51,267 nt of DNA. Source: Chara braunii (lineage: Eukaryota > Streptophyta > Charophyceae > Charales > Characeae). This document shows positions 30,673 to 41,060 of this stretch, piece by piece (position 1 is the first letter of the stretch; each line of letters starts with the position of its first letter). Both the position numbers and the translations under genes were made by a program. The notes under the pieces are model-generated. The model made no database searches. It had not been told where the DNA came from and worked only from the letters and a program-made list of their open reading frames with translations. The DNA lies in the NCBI GenBank assembly GCA_003427395.1, contig BFEA01000384.1, forward strand, positions 13,793 to 65,059. Reading direction: 5' to 3'.

Positions 30673-31610
30673 TCAGTCCTTAGCTTGTACCCCCTCAGTT
30701 TCCTTATCCTCGGCCCCCTGAAGCCATTGTTTCACTGGGTCCCGACTTAGAAACCTGACTAATCGTTGCCCCAGGAAGGGTCCTTTCAATCCAGTCCCAT
30801 CCAAATCTTCCAGTTCGAAGGTGTTCAGTCCCACCCGCTTGGCGACCCGGTAGGGACCTTTGAACCTCCTCCCCAGTTGCCCAGACCAAGTACTTTCCAG
30901 TGCCGAGTTCCTTAGCAATACCGTGTCCCCCACCAGAAGTGGCTCCTTTTTGACATTCTTAACCTGATCCCATCTCGCTTTGTCCCTCATTCTGCTGTCC
31001 AGTACCCGGTTGGCGATGTCTTCCATGACTTCCTCGTTTCTAAGAACTTGTTGACATCTCGCCTCAATCAACTCTTCCGTGGTCATACGCGAATCATCCT
31101 GTTCCAAGTAGGTATGAAGGCCTCCACGGGAAAGTCGATCTTTCTTCCATACCAAAGTTCTGCTGGGATACATCCCGTTGTCCTCTTAGGTGTCATGTTC
31201 TCAGAGAAGACAACTTGCTTAAGATTCCTAGGCCAACTCCCTAGATGGTTCGCCGCGAGCTTCGCAATCGTGTTCTTTAATGTCCGGTGGCCTCTTTCCA
31301 CAGGTGCATTGGCCACCGGATGATATGGCTCGATGAGCTTGATTGGTACGCAGAGCCTCTTAAGCATCAACACTTCTTGGTTCACAAAATTTGTCCCATT
31401 GTCTGCTATTAACCTCCTGATGAAGGGATGCCTCAAGTAGAAGTCCTTTATCCAATCGGCTACACTTCTCCTTGTCTTTTTCTTGAGAGCGACCGCCTCT
31501 ACGAACTCAAGTTGTCTCTCGCATCCAAGATATATAGTTGTACCCATCTATTGATACAGGCATGACCGCAAGGTCAAGGTGGACCAGATGTCCCGACCCC
31601 AACACCCGCG
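30673..31610 (-). pseudogene. Ty3/gypsy integrase, core and C-terminus
   Basis: Right to left: a first catalytic Asp region (VHLDLAVMP near 31,580), then after a frame shift near 31,540 the frame 31,547-31,083 with ALKKKTRRSVADWIKDFYLR, IRRLIADNGTNFVNQEV (second Asp) and YHPVANAPVERGHRTLKN (Glu). The 31,173-30,673 frame follows with the C-terminal module (VKKEPLLVGDTVLLRN, GQLGRRFKGPYRVAKRVG, NTFELEDLDGTGLKG). The D-to-E spacing is one residue short of the usual 35. Integrase inserts retroelement cDNA into the host. This family has no chromodomain, so it is a different lineage from the 24.7-28.6 kb element. Confidence 0.85.
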
Positions 31611-31704
31611 TTGGTTTAAGCGGCTCGAAGACGCCTACCGAGCTCCGTTCTTAGCAGATCAGGCAGGTCTGGCAGTACGTGGCGACCATTCCTGCCATGC
31701 ATGG

Positions 31705-31944
31705 CTAATAATAGAGCGGCACTATCTTCGCAAAAGTTCCTTTGGANGATCGATGTCCTCCCGCTAGTCCNTCGTGCATTGCCTGGATCACGTCCAACTG
31801 TCTAGATCTCCCGCACACCACTCTCCTCGGCATGGCACCTTCCTCCCTTCTAAATAGGTGACCACCCTTTAGGACGTATCTTTCGACCTCCTCCCTTGCT
31901 TTAACGCTAACTTCCACGGGTTGTTTGTTTCCCACCAATAACAA
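31705..31944 (-). pseudogene. Gypsy integrase zinc-module region
   Basis: A frame of 79 codons has VERYVLKGGHLFRREEG, then MPRRVVCGRSRQLDVIQAMH, GLAGGHR and KGTFAKIVPLYY. This is the approach to the HHCC zinc module (H of MH, H of GGH) that precedes the integrase core. Two unresolved bases (31,747 and 31,771) lie inside. A stop and frame change separate it from the integrase core. Confidence 0.7.
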
Positions 31945-32267
31945 CCCAATCTCCCGGAAAATCCCTTCGTATACAAGAGCATAGAAAACCCCCTTCCCTT
32001 CCTAGTCGTCGTCCCTTCTCTCCTGCATCTGGTTTATTATCCACTTCAACTCTTTCTTTTCCCAAGATTCCACTAGGCTCATCACGGCTTCCTAGCCTCC
32101 CTCAACACCGCAGGCTCTGCGACGAAGGAGTCCATCTTTGCTCGAAGAAGGTCTGTCACTTCCCCCGCTGTCCCAAACTTATAGGACGGACCCTTGTCAT
32201 TCCAGCACTCATGCTCTACCATGTGGATTCTGACTAAAGGAATCAGCTTCGCGTCCAATCGCCCCTT
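31945..32267 (-). other. Deletion scar: RT and RNase H missing
   Basis: Only about 320 bases lie between the RT N-terminal leader (32,268) and the zinc module (31,944), where an intact element would carry about 1.5 kb of RT and RNase H. No FTKxD, YxDD or RNase H motif is present. The element could not replicate unaided. Confidence 0.65.
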
Positions 32268-32882
32268 TTAGTGATCACTAAAGGCAAATGCCAGGTGAAA
32301 CTCCTGGCATGTCCTTTTGATCAAGCGGGTTTCTTCTTCTGTTAAGAATCCCTCGACCCCTATCTTCATTGTATCCGCTACCTCATCCGGTATCCGATGC
32401 CCCTCCGTCGCTTGCCTCTCTCGGATCACTCGAAGGACTTTGTCCTCCTTCTCCATAGTCTCTTCCTTAGATGTCTCTAGCAGGATCGAGACCGGTTTCA
32501 CTTTCTTTCCTACTGGTTTGTACTGTCGAATACTTCCTTCCGGGATCTCTCTTTAAAAATGAACGGTCGCAATTACCCTCGTCACCTTTACGATTCATGG
32601 TTGAATACTGACTAACTTTCCATTGAGACAATATCCCTTCTGCACTTCTCCTTCGAATTTGGTCAATGCCGCCGAGTCCACTCCTACGTTGTGGTATCTG
32701 ATGGCCTTGATGAGCTGTAACAAATGAGGAATCTCGAGTGTGACTTCGGGCATGTCCATGTGCACTTCTTTCCGCTTGGGCAGGCTGGCTCCGAGTTCGA
32801 CTTCTGATTCCCTTTCTGCCACCATAACACCTAAAATTTCGCCTCCTGGTTCTTCTTCTGGGGCAGGCCCATCTTGATCCAT
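32268..32882 (-). pseudogene. Gypsy protease-RT connector
   Basis: Two frames carry the linker. 32,882-32,595 encodes MDQDGPAPEEEPGGEILG, then MPEVTLEIPHLLQLIKAIR and GEVQKGYCLNGKLV. 32,501-32,268 encodes ETSKEETMEKEDKVLRVI, then IGVEGFLTEEETRLIKRTCQ and FHLAFAFSD, the usual leader just before RT. A stop in the region near 32,550 breaks the frame. Confidence 0.6.
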
Positions 32883-33074
32883 TCCTTCTTATTGAATGCT
32901 TCCTCGATTATGATTTCTACCCTTTCTCTCATGCCTTCCATCCGCGAAAAACCCCGTTCCGCGCGCTATCTTCGAAAGATGGTGACCATGTTGCTAATTT
33001 CCCCTTCGGAGGGTCTCCCCCCGTCCCCAGGAGTAGGAGGAGCTCCCCCCGGCCGGTCACTGGGTCCTCTATGT

Positions 33075-33686
33075 CTACCATGTGCGTGCCATCGTGCAAG
33101 TGCATACCATGTACGTGCCATCGTGCAAGTGCATACCTATCATTTCTACGTTTGCGCACCACGATCTCCCGAGGATTATGTCGTGGTCCATTTCCTCCAT
33201 TACGGTCATCCGCTGAAACGACCAGATTGACTCCCTGATTCCTGCCTTGAGTGCGCATTTCGTGACATACCCAGCGAACGAAATTTCCCCACCGGCTCCC
33301 CGGATGGTCCCTGTTACTTCCTTATTTACCGTACAACCCGTGATTGTTGCAAACTCTCTCCTTATGAGAGTGATTTCCGCTCCCCCGTCTACTAATGCGT
33401 CAGTATGACGAGTCCCGATCTGGATTTTCAACTTTCCTACGGGTAGCGCATGGAAGCTGAGCTTTGTTTTGGGAGGTGCCCTCATGACCTCGCCACCTTC
33501 TCGGTCAGGCAAGCTCAAGCGGATGTCCACAAAGGCTTTCTTGAGATCCTCCAAATCCCCGCGACTCCTTTGAAGGTTAGCGACTTCTTGCGGAGCTTCC
33601 TCCTCCCTTTCTTCTTCCGGTGATTCGGGGTTTTTGTCTATCTCTACTCGCCGTCGAGTCAACAGTTGTCTAAGCCTCCTGAGCAA
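33075..33686 (-). pseudogene. Gypsy aspartic protease (retropepsin-like)
   Basis: A frame of 203 codons has an acidic N-terminal linker (NPESPEEEREEEAPQEV), then LKIQIGTRHTDALVDGGAEITLI, where the active-site box is D-G-G-A rather than the usual D-S/T-G-A. GTIRGAGGEISFAGYVTKC (flap region) and MDHDIILGRSW (ILG motif) follow. Retropepsins cleave gag-pol and act as dimers. The third residue pattern of the active site is altered, so activity is doubtful. The frame runs off into a 29-bp tandem duplication at 33,078-33,135 that shifts the phase. It lies just downstream of gag (12-base gap). Confidence 0.8.
33078..33135. repeat. 29-bp tandem duplication in protease gene
   Basis: CCATGTGCGTGCCATCGTGC (33,078) and CCATGTACGTGCCATCGTGC (33,107) begin two adjacent 29-bp copies. 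29 is not a multiple of three, so it frameshifts the pol frame. In the protein it appears as two MHLHDGT-type stretches in different phases. Confidence 0.85.
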
Positions 33687-33698
33687 CCTAGGGCTGCC

Positions 33699-34936
33699 CT
33701 ACAGCATGGTCTGAAACGACACCGACACCATGGTTCCTAGTAATTTGGTTAGGGTGTCATCGATCTCAAGTATGGTTAAGATCGAAATTTGATACCTAAA
33801 CTTCTTTTTAGCAACGGTAACTTTGTCTATAGGCTCCTCTTCCCTAGGTTTCCCATAAACTTTCTCTGGTTCCCCGGCCTCGGGCTCCGCCTGGGGCACG
33901 GAGCTTCCAACAACCTCCTCCATCACGGTATCACGGATAATCCTTCTCCCAGCCGTCCCTAGTCGAGTAGTCGCGTTCACCGTATCACGTCCGTCGTTTT
34001 CCAGAATGAAGTTGACCTGCGACCCGCGTCCCCGAAGTTGATCCCAGATGATATCGACCACGGGCTCAGCTTCTACGGCCGCTATCTCTAGCCCATCGAG
34101 CATGATAATGGCTCGCCGCATCCCCCCTGGTGAGTTCCAATTCACCCGTTCTCCCTGCGGTCCGAATATCTCTCCCTTTAATGACCTGGTACATCTCCTT
34201 TTTAATATATCATGGTTGAGTTTTGGACACGCGCGCACAAAATATCCCACCGCGGTGCAGTACTTGCATTGCTCGTTAGCGGTATCTCTCTGTCCGAAAC
34301 CTCGATTGGCTACTCCTGGGGGAACTACGGCTTCCTGGGGAGGGAGGGCGGGTCGGGATACTTGCGCTTGCATAACTAGTAGCGCGTTCTCCACCCTTTC
34401 AATCTTGCTATCGACTTCGTGCACCCGTTCATGTAGACTTTCAATCCCCTTCTTTACCTTGTCACCTGTCCTACCAGTCAGATCTATGACCTCCCATTCC
34501 TTAAGCAAGGCCAATGTCTCGTTCACTACCGTCTTCTCGGCCAGATCCATTACTGTGCTGAAATCAACATCCCTGGTGTTTACAAACTTGCTGGTCTGTT
34601 GGTAAGCCGACAAAATCTTGTCTTTGTCGAACTCGAAGAATTGCCTGAGGAAGTATTTGTTCATTATCCGTTCCGTAACCCCGGGGATCCTTAGTGCTAC
34701 GAGGGTAAACTCCCGTAGGAAGTCATTGTATGTTGTGAAGTTCTTCCTCTGCACTGCTGCTAAACCGGCCTCCGTTGTCATTTTCTCTGCTGCTAAGTAT
34801 TTCCTCATCATTACATCCCGGGTTTCCTTCCAGGATCGACTCGCGGCTACGATGGCCATTATGTCCCGCCCCAAGCTCAAAGACACATGCTGCCCCAGGT
34901 GGTCCATCTTTTCTTCTTCGGTCCATTTCAACAATG
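33699..34936 (-). pseudogene. Gypsy gag, C-terminal part
   Basis: The frame opens at 35,018, but its first 27 residues come from the inserted 300-bp repeat. Gag sequence starts at ALLKWTEEEKMDHLGQHV and continues with AVQRKNFTTYNDFLREFTLV, ALRIPGVTERIMNKYFLRQF (capsid-like helices), a coiled-coil (about residues 186-218), and a zinc knuckle at 251-264 (CKYCTAVGYFVRAC) in which the histidine of CCHC is Tyr. Gag forms the retroelement particle and packages RNA. Its missing N-terminal part is found at 46,504-47,532 in the same orientation. Protease follows after 12 bases. Confidence 0.85.
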
Positions 34937-35240
34937 CGGTGTCGAGCGCATCGGTCCCGCGCGGGGACCCTCCCGACTGCGTCACGCAGGATTTTGCAGG
35001 ACTTGTCACGGAGAGCATTTGCCGCTCCGACCGAGTGCGCCAGCCGTACCTCTTGCGAGCCCCTACGACAGGACAGGTTTACGCGAGGCACCGCTTACCT
35101 CCACTTGCGGGAGCTGTCACCATCCCTTAGGTGGGCGTATCCCCGCCGAGCTACTGAACCACATGCGAAGGTTTTTCGTATGCAATTGCAGAGGTGGCGC
35201 AGCCGAGGGCGTTTCTCGTTCGCTGTAGCATAGGGGGTTA
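34937..35240 (-). repeat. ~300-bp interspersed repeat, copy 3
   Basis: Reverse orientation relative to copies at 5.4 and 12.7 kb. Read on the minus strand it has CTATGCTACAGCGAACGAG, CCACCTCTGCAATTGCAT, AGTAGCTCGGCGGGGATACG, GGAGGTAAGCGG, CCTGTCGTAGGGG and the end GATGCGCTCGACACCG. That end touches gag coding sequence at 34,936/34,937 and forms the left boundary of the 11.6-kb block that splits gag. Confidence 0.75.
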
Positions 35241-35429
35241 CGCGAGGTGGATAGCCCAAAAATCGAACCCGCACGCGAATCGACGCACTGGGGGGCTGAG
35301 GTCCCAAACACGGCTCGGCGTCGGTCGACTAGGACGTATCACACACACCACGCGTTACACCACACACTCACATCTACACACCATAAAACTCAAAACAAAT
35401 ATCACAAACAACACTCCTAGTCCCTTCAG

Positions 35430-36425
35430 AATCCGGCCCATAACTTTATGCCAGGAGAATCAGATGGGTATCGCACGCTGGGCTTTCGTATAAGAGTCGT
35501 GCGAGCGCTTGACCCCCTCATATCAACCAGCCATGCGGGCATACGCAAGCATTCGTGCTGATGGGGTACTACGTAGTACTCATAACCACGCGACCCTTGG
35601 TAATCTCGAGGGTCGTGCTCGACACTCAAGTGTCAGCTGACAAGCGCTTTGAGGAGTTACCTTCTCGGCGCTAGACAACCGCCATGCGCGGTTGAAGACC
35701 ACACCCTCTTCTGCACCCTGTGCAGAGGGGTTGAGTAGACAGCTTCAGGGCTGTCGTGGTAGCCAAACTCAAGAGGTTTGACTTTGACGGCTACCACGGA
35801 CTGTAACGTCCAACCTTGGAAACTTAAAGGAGGAAACAACTGCCGATAGAGATAGAGGATCACCCCCGTTCCTCTCTCTTTCTGGCCCATAATCTGATAG
35901 CGGTCTCAGATGGAAGAGGTAGGCCAACACGAAAGATGTGTGCGGATGATGCCCAAAATCAGACCCATAGGCAACGCGATGTTCGAGACGTTGGAGACTC
36001 GTACGCGGGTCCCCCTAGGACGACTAGGGTTGATTCCCTGCCCATGCGTCGTTTTGTGCTGCCAAAACTCGGGTCTACTGGCCGTAACGCTTTTGCCCTC
36101 TCCACTTGACCCATAACTTTTGAGCGCGGAAATCGGTAAACGCTGCGCGTGTGGGTTAATATAAAACCGCGCGGACGCAAGACCTGCGCATACCTGACCA
36201 ACAATCCGGGCTTGCGTAAGCAGTCGTGATGACGACACAGCATGTGGTGCCCATACCTGAGTGGCCTCATCTGAGCCATGGGGTCGCTCTCGACGCTCAG
36301 GCGTCGGCTGAGGTGCGTGCTAAGGGGGTAACCCTTTAGCGAGCGCAAAACCGGCCTGAGCGCCTTACCATCTTCAGCACCCTGAGGTGCCCCAACGGGT
36401 GGGGGGTAAGATGGTCCCTAGGGCA
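35430..36425. repeat. Two diverged ~320-bp hairpin-rich units
   Basis: Units at about 35,436-35,760 and 36,105-36,425 share CCCATAACTTT, a CATGCGG-to-GCATAC stretch, GGGTCGYKCTCGAC, and a final TTCWGCACCCTG. GACACTCAAGTGTC (35,621) corresponds to GACGCTCAGGCGTC (36,292), with paired changes in the arms. Other stems are CAACCGC/GCGGTTG (about 35,679-35,697), TCTGCAC/GTGCAGA (35,710-35,726) and CGTGGTAGCC/GGCTACCACG (35,755-35,798). No coding frame is credible. Confidence 0.65.
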
Positions 36426-37199
36426 GGAAGGGATTCAGAGCGGTGGTGAGTTGTCTGGCGGATCACCAGCGGCTCGCTAGTCCTTCCGCCCGGAACTTTA
36501 TCATTCCACCAAAATAATTTAAAACAAGGAAAGAAAAAAAGGAGTACTTAATTGCAGGGGAAGACAGGAACGCCCCGCCGGACCGAGTTGCTGGGGGACA
36601 GCCCCTCATCCTTGCGGCGCTTCCGTTTCCCCTGGCATCAAGTAAATCAGCCCCTGTGCGAGGGGTGATCCCTTCAGCGCTGAACCTAGGACCCGGAACG
36701 TCCTGGACAAGGACCTTGAATTCCATGCCTGGGACTAACGTCAGACCAAATAAAATCTTTGAGTAGAGAAAAACGTAAGCGTGCGGTCGCATAGCCCTAC
36801 ACGGGTTAACCGAGCGTACGCTTACTCTGATTACCACATTATCAGGATGGGAAAGGAACAATTTCACTCAAACATAAAGTTGTGGGGTAGTTCACTCTCA
36901 CGATAGTTGTGTGGTTTACCCATCTGAATCCAAACATAATCACTCAACAAGATTTAATCGAGATTCTCTCATACATACTTGCAATCATACGCACAACATT
37001 CAAACAACATCACACACACTAAAGGGGTCAACTTTTCAACCTTCTGCTGCTCACACCCTGCCTTATGCCCGCAAGCCCAACCATCTCCCCACCAATTCTC
37101 AATGAAGATACTCTGTCTTTAAGAAATGGCCATTTATAAAGAAACTGGGTGAAAACCCAAAGAAACACATAAATCCTGGCAAGGGCCAAGGCCTTAGGT
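36426..37199. other. Spacer or LTR-like tail
   Basis: No gene is seen. On the minus strand this follows the LTR-like start at 37,394 and includes CTTTATAAATGG (37,140-37,129), a possible TATA box. The LTR end is undefined. Confidence 0.35.
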
Positions 37200-38116
37200 T
37201 GAGAGGCAGGAGAAATAGGGAAGTTGAGTCGTAAACCGACGAATCGGCAACCGACCTGTTATTAGTGATAACAGAAGCGTGATCCTTCTGACAGATCGGC
37301 TGATCAGATCAAGCCTTCAGGCGAAATATTGAAACTTGCATCACATGTACAGGCCAAAAGAACCACTACTATGTTCATGCCGAAAGGGAGAATACCCCCT
37401 AAGTTGTAACCTAGCTCCTCTACTAACCTTACTGTCAATTCTCCTCACTGGTACCAAGTCGCTGTGTATCTCCCCTCTTCAGGGTAGATCTGCTACGTAG
37501 CCCCCTGCTGAAAAATATTCGAACTCCTCAAATTCTGCGAAATTTCGGCAGGGCTTCCCGTAGGAAAAGTGCCTTTCCAGAATCTCTACGAGCCTAAGAA
37601 TGACCATCTCTTTTAGATTTGTAGAAATTTCGGCAGCGCTTCCCGCAGGAATAGGAGGCTGTCAAGATTTATACAAAGCTGAAAGACAGAAAGACAAAGC
37701 AAGCTATACTTGGGACTATCTTCTGATACCTGCTTGATGATTTAGAATCAATGACAAGCCGCATGACCTCTAGATGAGATTGTGAGCTAGCCCTGATCCT
37801 AACTCCTAGCAGGGTCAGTCCTATCTTTATCCTAAGCTCTCCCTCCCACCATCCATCTCATCTACCTATGGCTCCAACACTTGGCGAGCATCTAAGCAAC
37901 TAACCTATCCAAAAAAACGCCCCAGGGTGAGAGCCCACAAGCATGCATAAACAAACATCTCTCACAATCAACACATCGGGTTGACCCAAGTAGTTCGTTA
38001 GATCACTCAGTTCTTTTCCCTTAGTAGACCCCCTTGCCTATGGCATACAATCAGACTCACCCAAACATGGAAGGGTGTAACTAATTTGCCTAAGTAACAG
38101 ATAAGGTACGCATAAC

Positions 38117-38713
38117 TGGACTGCCGTACCCTAGGGTGTGTCCAACATAACATACACTGTATACATAATGCATATGACCAGACCGCCCTACCCTAGGGTA
38201 AGTCTGGTTTCTGCCAACCTAACGACATGAAGCATAGGACTGGGCTGCCCTAACCCTAGGGTGTGCCCAGCCTGCCCTATACAAGGTTACATATGGCATA
38301 ACATCAGACCATCCCTACCCAGGCGTAGGCCTAACTTGCCTGAACATAAGTACAAACGACAAAACGTTGGACCGCCCTAACCCTTAGGGTACGCCTAGTT
38401 AGCCATACAACAGTTAATATGCAAGTTTTTCTTTCTCCTGTTAGGCAATTGATCGGACCTTTCCAACAAATGGAACTTCCGATCCGCCCTCTTTAATGTT
38501 ATTATGAGCATAGAACTGAACCGCCCTACCCTAGGGTACGTTCAACATGCCCTGTTACCTTCTTTTTATTTTTCATCCATTTCCTTTCTTCTTTAGTTCT
38601 ATTTGACTTATTGACTGGCTTTCCCTACCGAATTCTAGTACTACTACGACGATGACGACTTCTAGTACTACTGCTACTACGACTTCTAGTACTACTACTA
38701 CTACTTCAAGTAT

Positions 38714-38751
<38 letters not shown>

Positions 38752-39140
38752 TTCCTTATTGTCATCGTATGCCCGGTCTGCCAGAAGTATAAGTTCAAAA
38801 TAATATATGTATGCAATTTTATACTCTGGTTGACCAGTTGATTCATGGCTCATGGCTAAGCCGCCCTACCCTAGGGTACGCTTAGTCTTATGCCCTTTGT
38901 TCCCTCAGAAGAAACATGCACCTCAACTCGTTCAAATAAACACCAGGAATCTGAGCCGTCCCTACCCTAGGGTGCCCGTCCTCCTGTTCGGAAACCCCAA
39001 AAGAAACAGCGACTGATCCATCCTACCCGGGTGGGACCAGCCATGAAAGCCATTCACACCGCCCAGCAAACATCAATAAAACACAGCACCGAGCCCACAT
39101 CCACCCGGAGGGGCTCAACCTTGGTTTGACCCGGTCAAAG
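38117..39140 (-). repeat. Array of ~12 imperfect palindromes, copy 2
   Basis: Most units are built on CCCTACCCTAGGGTA with a spacing near 63 bases at the start (38,128, 38,190, 38,254, 38,317, 38,380). Outer arms differ but pair within each unit: TGGAC/GTCCA (38,117-38,144), CCAGAC/GTCTGG (38,178-38,207), CTGGGC/GCCCAG (38,240-38,270), GATCGGA/TCCGATC with inner TTCCA/TGGAA (38,451-38,484), TGAAC/GTTCA (38,517-38,544), CTAAGC/GCTTAG (38,856-38,885) and GAGCCC/GGGCTC (39,091-39,116). Units at 38,306-38,332 and 38,367-38,399 pair imperfectly. No coding frame. Confidence 0.8.
38638..38752. repeat. (ACT)n microsatellite
   Basis: Interrupted ACT/ACG trinucleotide array, pure for about 40 bases near 38,710-38,750. 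It splits the hairpin array. Confidence 0.9.
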
Positions 39141-39430
39141 CATGCAAAACATCTTTCACCCACCTTCCCCCCATTCCTTTTGTCTGAATTCTCTCAAGGG
39201 GATTATCTGAACTCTCATATTTACTTGTTCATTTAACTTTCCACAATGCATATCCTGACATACATAACAAAAATAGAAAATTTAAAGCAATAACCTTTCA
39301 TAGCTATGTTCAGATACCCAAAGGAGTAATATAGTTAAGGGGATGGGTCACATGCGTCAGATGAGATTATACCTGAAGTTCCCTGCCTCCAGAACCCCGC
39401 CTGGGTTCCGGCAGAGCTCCCGCAATAGGT

Positions 39431-41060
39431 GGGTGGACCTCCCACAAGGCCTTGCTGCGGACCTACGGGTTGCAATCTCGCCTGCCGCCTTCCTCTCGTA
39501 ACCTCAGACTAGACTGAGAGTAAAAAAGATAGAAGTAGAAAGTTCAGACTCTCCAGATCCGAGAGTGGGACAACTCAACTCACAATGAGAGGGCCTTGAA
39601 ATCTGGATGCGCCCGAGGGCCCCGCAATGATGGCCAAAAATACGCAGCAAGAGTGGTCAATCTTGCGATCTGACAGAAATGGAAAGCTCGTGCTCAGACG
39701 GTGTTCCCGGTCGCGGCAATAACCTTCCCTTCAAGCCTGACTACCTCCCTCAAATCGCACCACTGCCCTCTAACCAAACCGTACTCGAACAGCTCAGGAT
39801 GACAACAAAGCATACTCTATTGTTCTCTCCGGAATGCAGGTGAGAATCCGTGATAGTGCACACATCCACCATGCGCAATAGCTAGGCAATGTAGCAACGC
39901 TCAATCAACGAAATCCGCCCTGAAATACAATAATAAGCAGCTGTGCATAGTTGCGCACAGTGTTGCTTGGTAATCAGGCTATGGTCGAGCACACAGTAAT
40001 GCTACAACAAGCTCAGTAAAACTGAGCAGTCCCGTCCTGAATGCTGGGCACCAGCCTCCTGTCTGACCTAAGTCACCACTGCGGGTGAGTAAAGTAGCAA
40101 CATTGAGCAGTAACTCCGCCCTACGCAGTGGATCACAACATCACTCAGTGCTGTATAACTAGTACTACGTCGCATACAAATGCCCTGTGTCCACGCACAG
40201 CAAAAACTCAACGAAGCAGCCACCCACCACGCTGCATAGTAAATGCAGCGATGTATCATGCAGTACGGTAAGGCGCCGAAAACGGCAGCGTTGCCCCAAA
40301 CTCATCAGCTCCACCCATTGCAGAAACAGCGTCACTCTACTGGAGTATAAGTACCTGCCCGTTGTGCAGTCCTGTGCTACACCAGGTACGTGTTTCCACC
40401 CTCAGGCTTCTTCACAGTAGACCTTGGCTGGCGGACTGCGTGCCCATAGTGCTTTATTCGAGATGCGGTAATATGCAGCGAGACTCAGCAAAACTCATCA
40501 GTAGCACAATACTGCACGCAGTAGCGCCGCGCTGGAGTAGTATGTGGCGCAAGACACAGTGAGGGACAGTATTGCGTTCAGCAAGTACGTGGTAAAGGTG
40601 CACAGTAGATCCACGACATCTGTGCCCAGCAACCCTCACAATTTCACAGTGCTGTGTAGCAGATGTACAATGCAATGAGACTCGTTTTCAAACACACTTT
40701 TCATGTATGTAAACAGCACGCAGCATACTGGCGACATGCGCCCACTCAAAACTCAGAGATATGGCTTTCAGATACGAGTTCACTCTCAATTGGCTATGGC
40801 GACTTCAGCGCCCAAACATCTCACTGTTCACATACACTGGATCACCCTGGATACCCCACACGCATCACTCTTAACACTCTTAACACTCGAACACACACAC
40901 ACACTCACTACTAACTATGGCTATGGCAGCTGTCGCCGCATCTAACCTATCACTATGCTAACTCCCTCTCTCTTGCCCACTGCGTCCTCCGGGCTCATCT
41001 GCAGACCTCCTTGCACAAGTCGATGTGGCAGCGCTTCCGCATGGCTCAGGCAGGAATGAA
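39431..41060. repeat. Hairpin-rich repeat region
   Basis: No gene is recognised. Palindromes continue: CTGTGC/GCACAG (39,942-39,961), GCTCAGT/ACTGAGC (about 40,010-40,026), CGCTGCAT/ATGCAGCG (40,230-40,250) and TACTGC/GCAGTA (about 40,511-40,524). ACTCATCAG and GCAGTA words recur in degenerate tandem fashion. GGCAGCGCTTCCGC (about 41,029) is the complement of the 10.8-kb motif. This may be the upstream part of the minus-strand noncoding element. Confidence 0.5.

Larger units (their letters stand above)
37200..39430 (-). mobile_element. Noncoding LTR-like element, copy 2
   Basis: Minus-strand counterpart of the 2.3-4.9 kb element. From right to left: GGGAGCTCTGCCGGAACCC and GTTCTGGAGGCAGGGAAC (39,420-39,379), the hairpin array (about 39,140-38,117), two GGAAGCSCTGCCGAAATTTC motifs (about 37,645-37,545), a TTAGGGGG tract (37,402-37,395) and the hairpin CTGTTAT/ATAACAG (37,274-37,256) followed by AGGTCGGTTG. 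The order and orientation match copy 1, but the sequence between landmarks is strongly diverged. No protein-coding frame is present. Confidence 0.55.
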
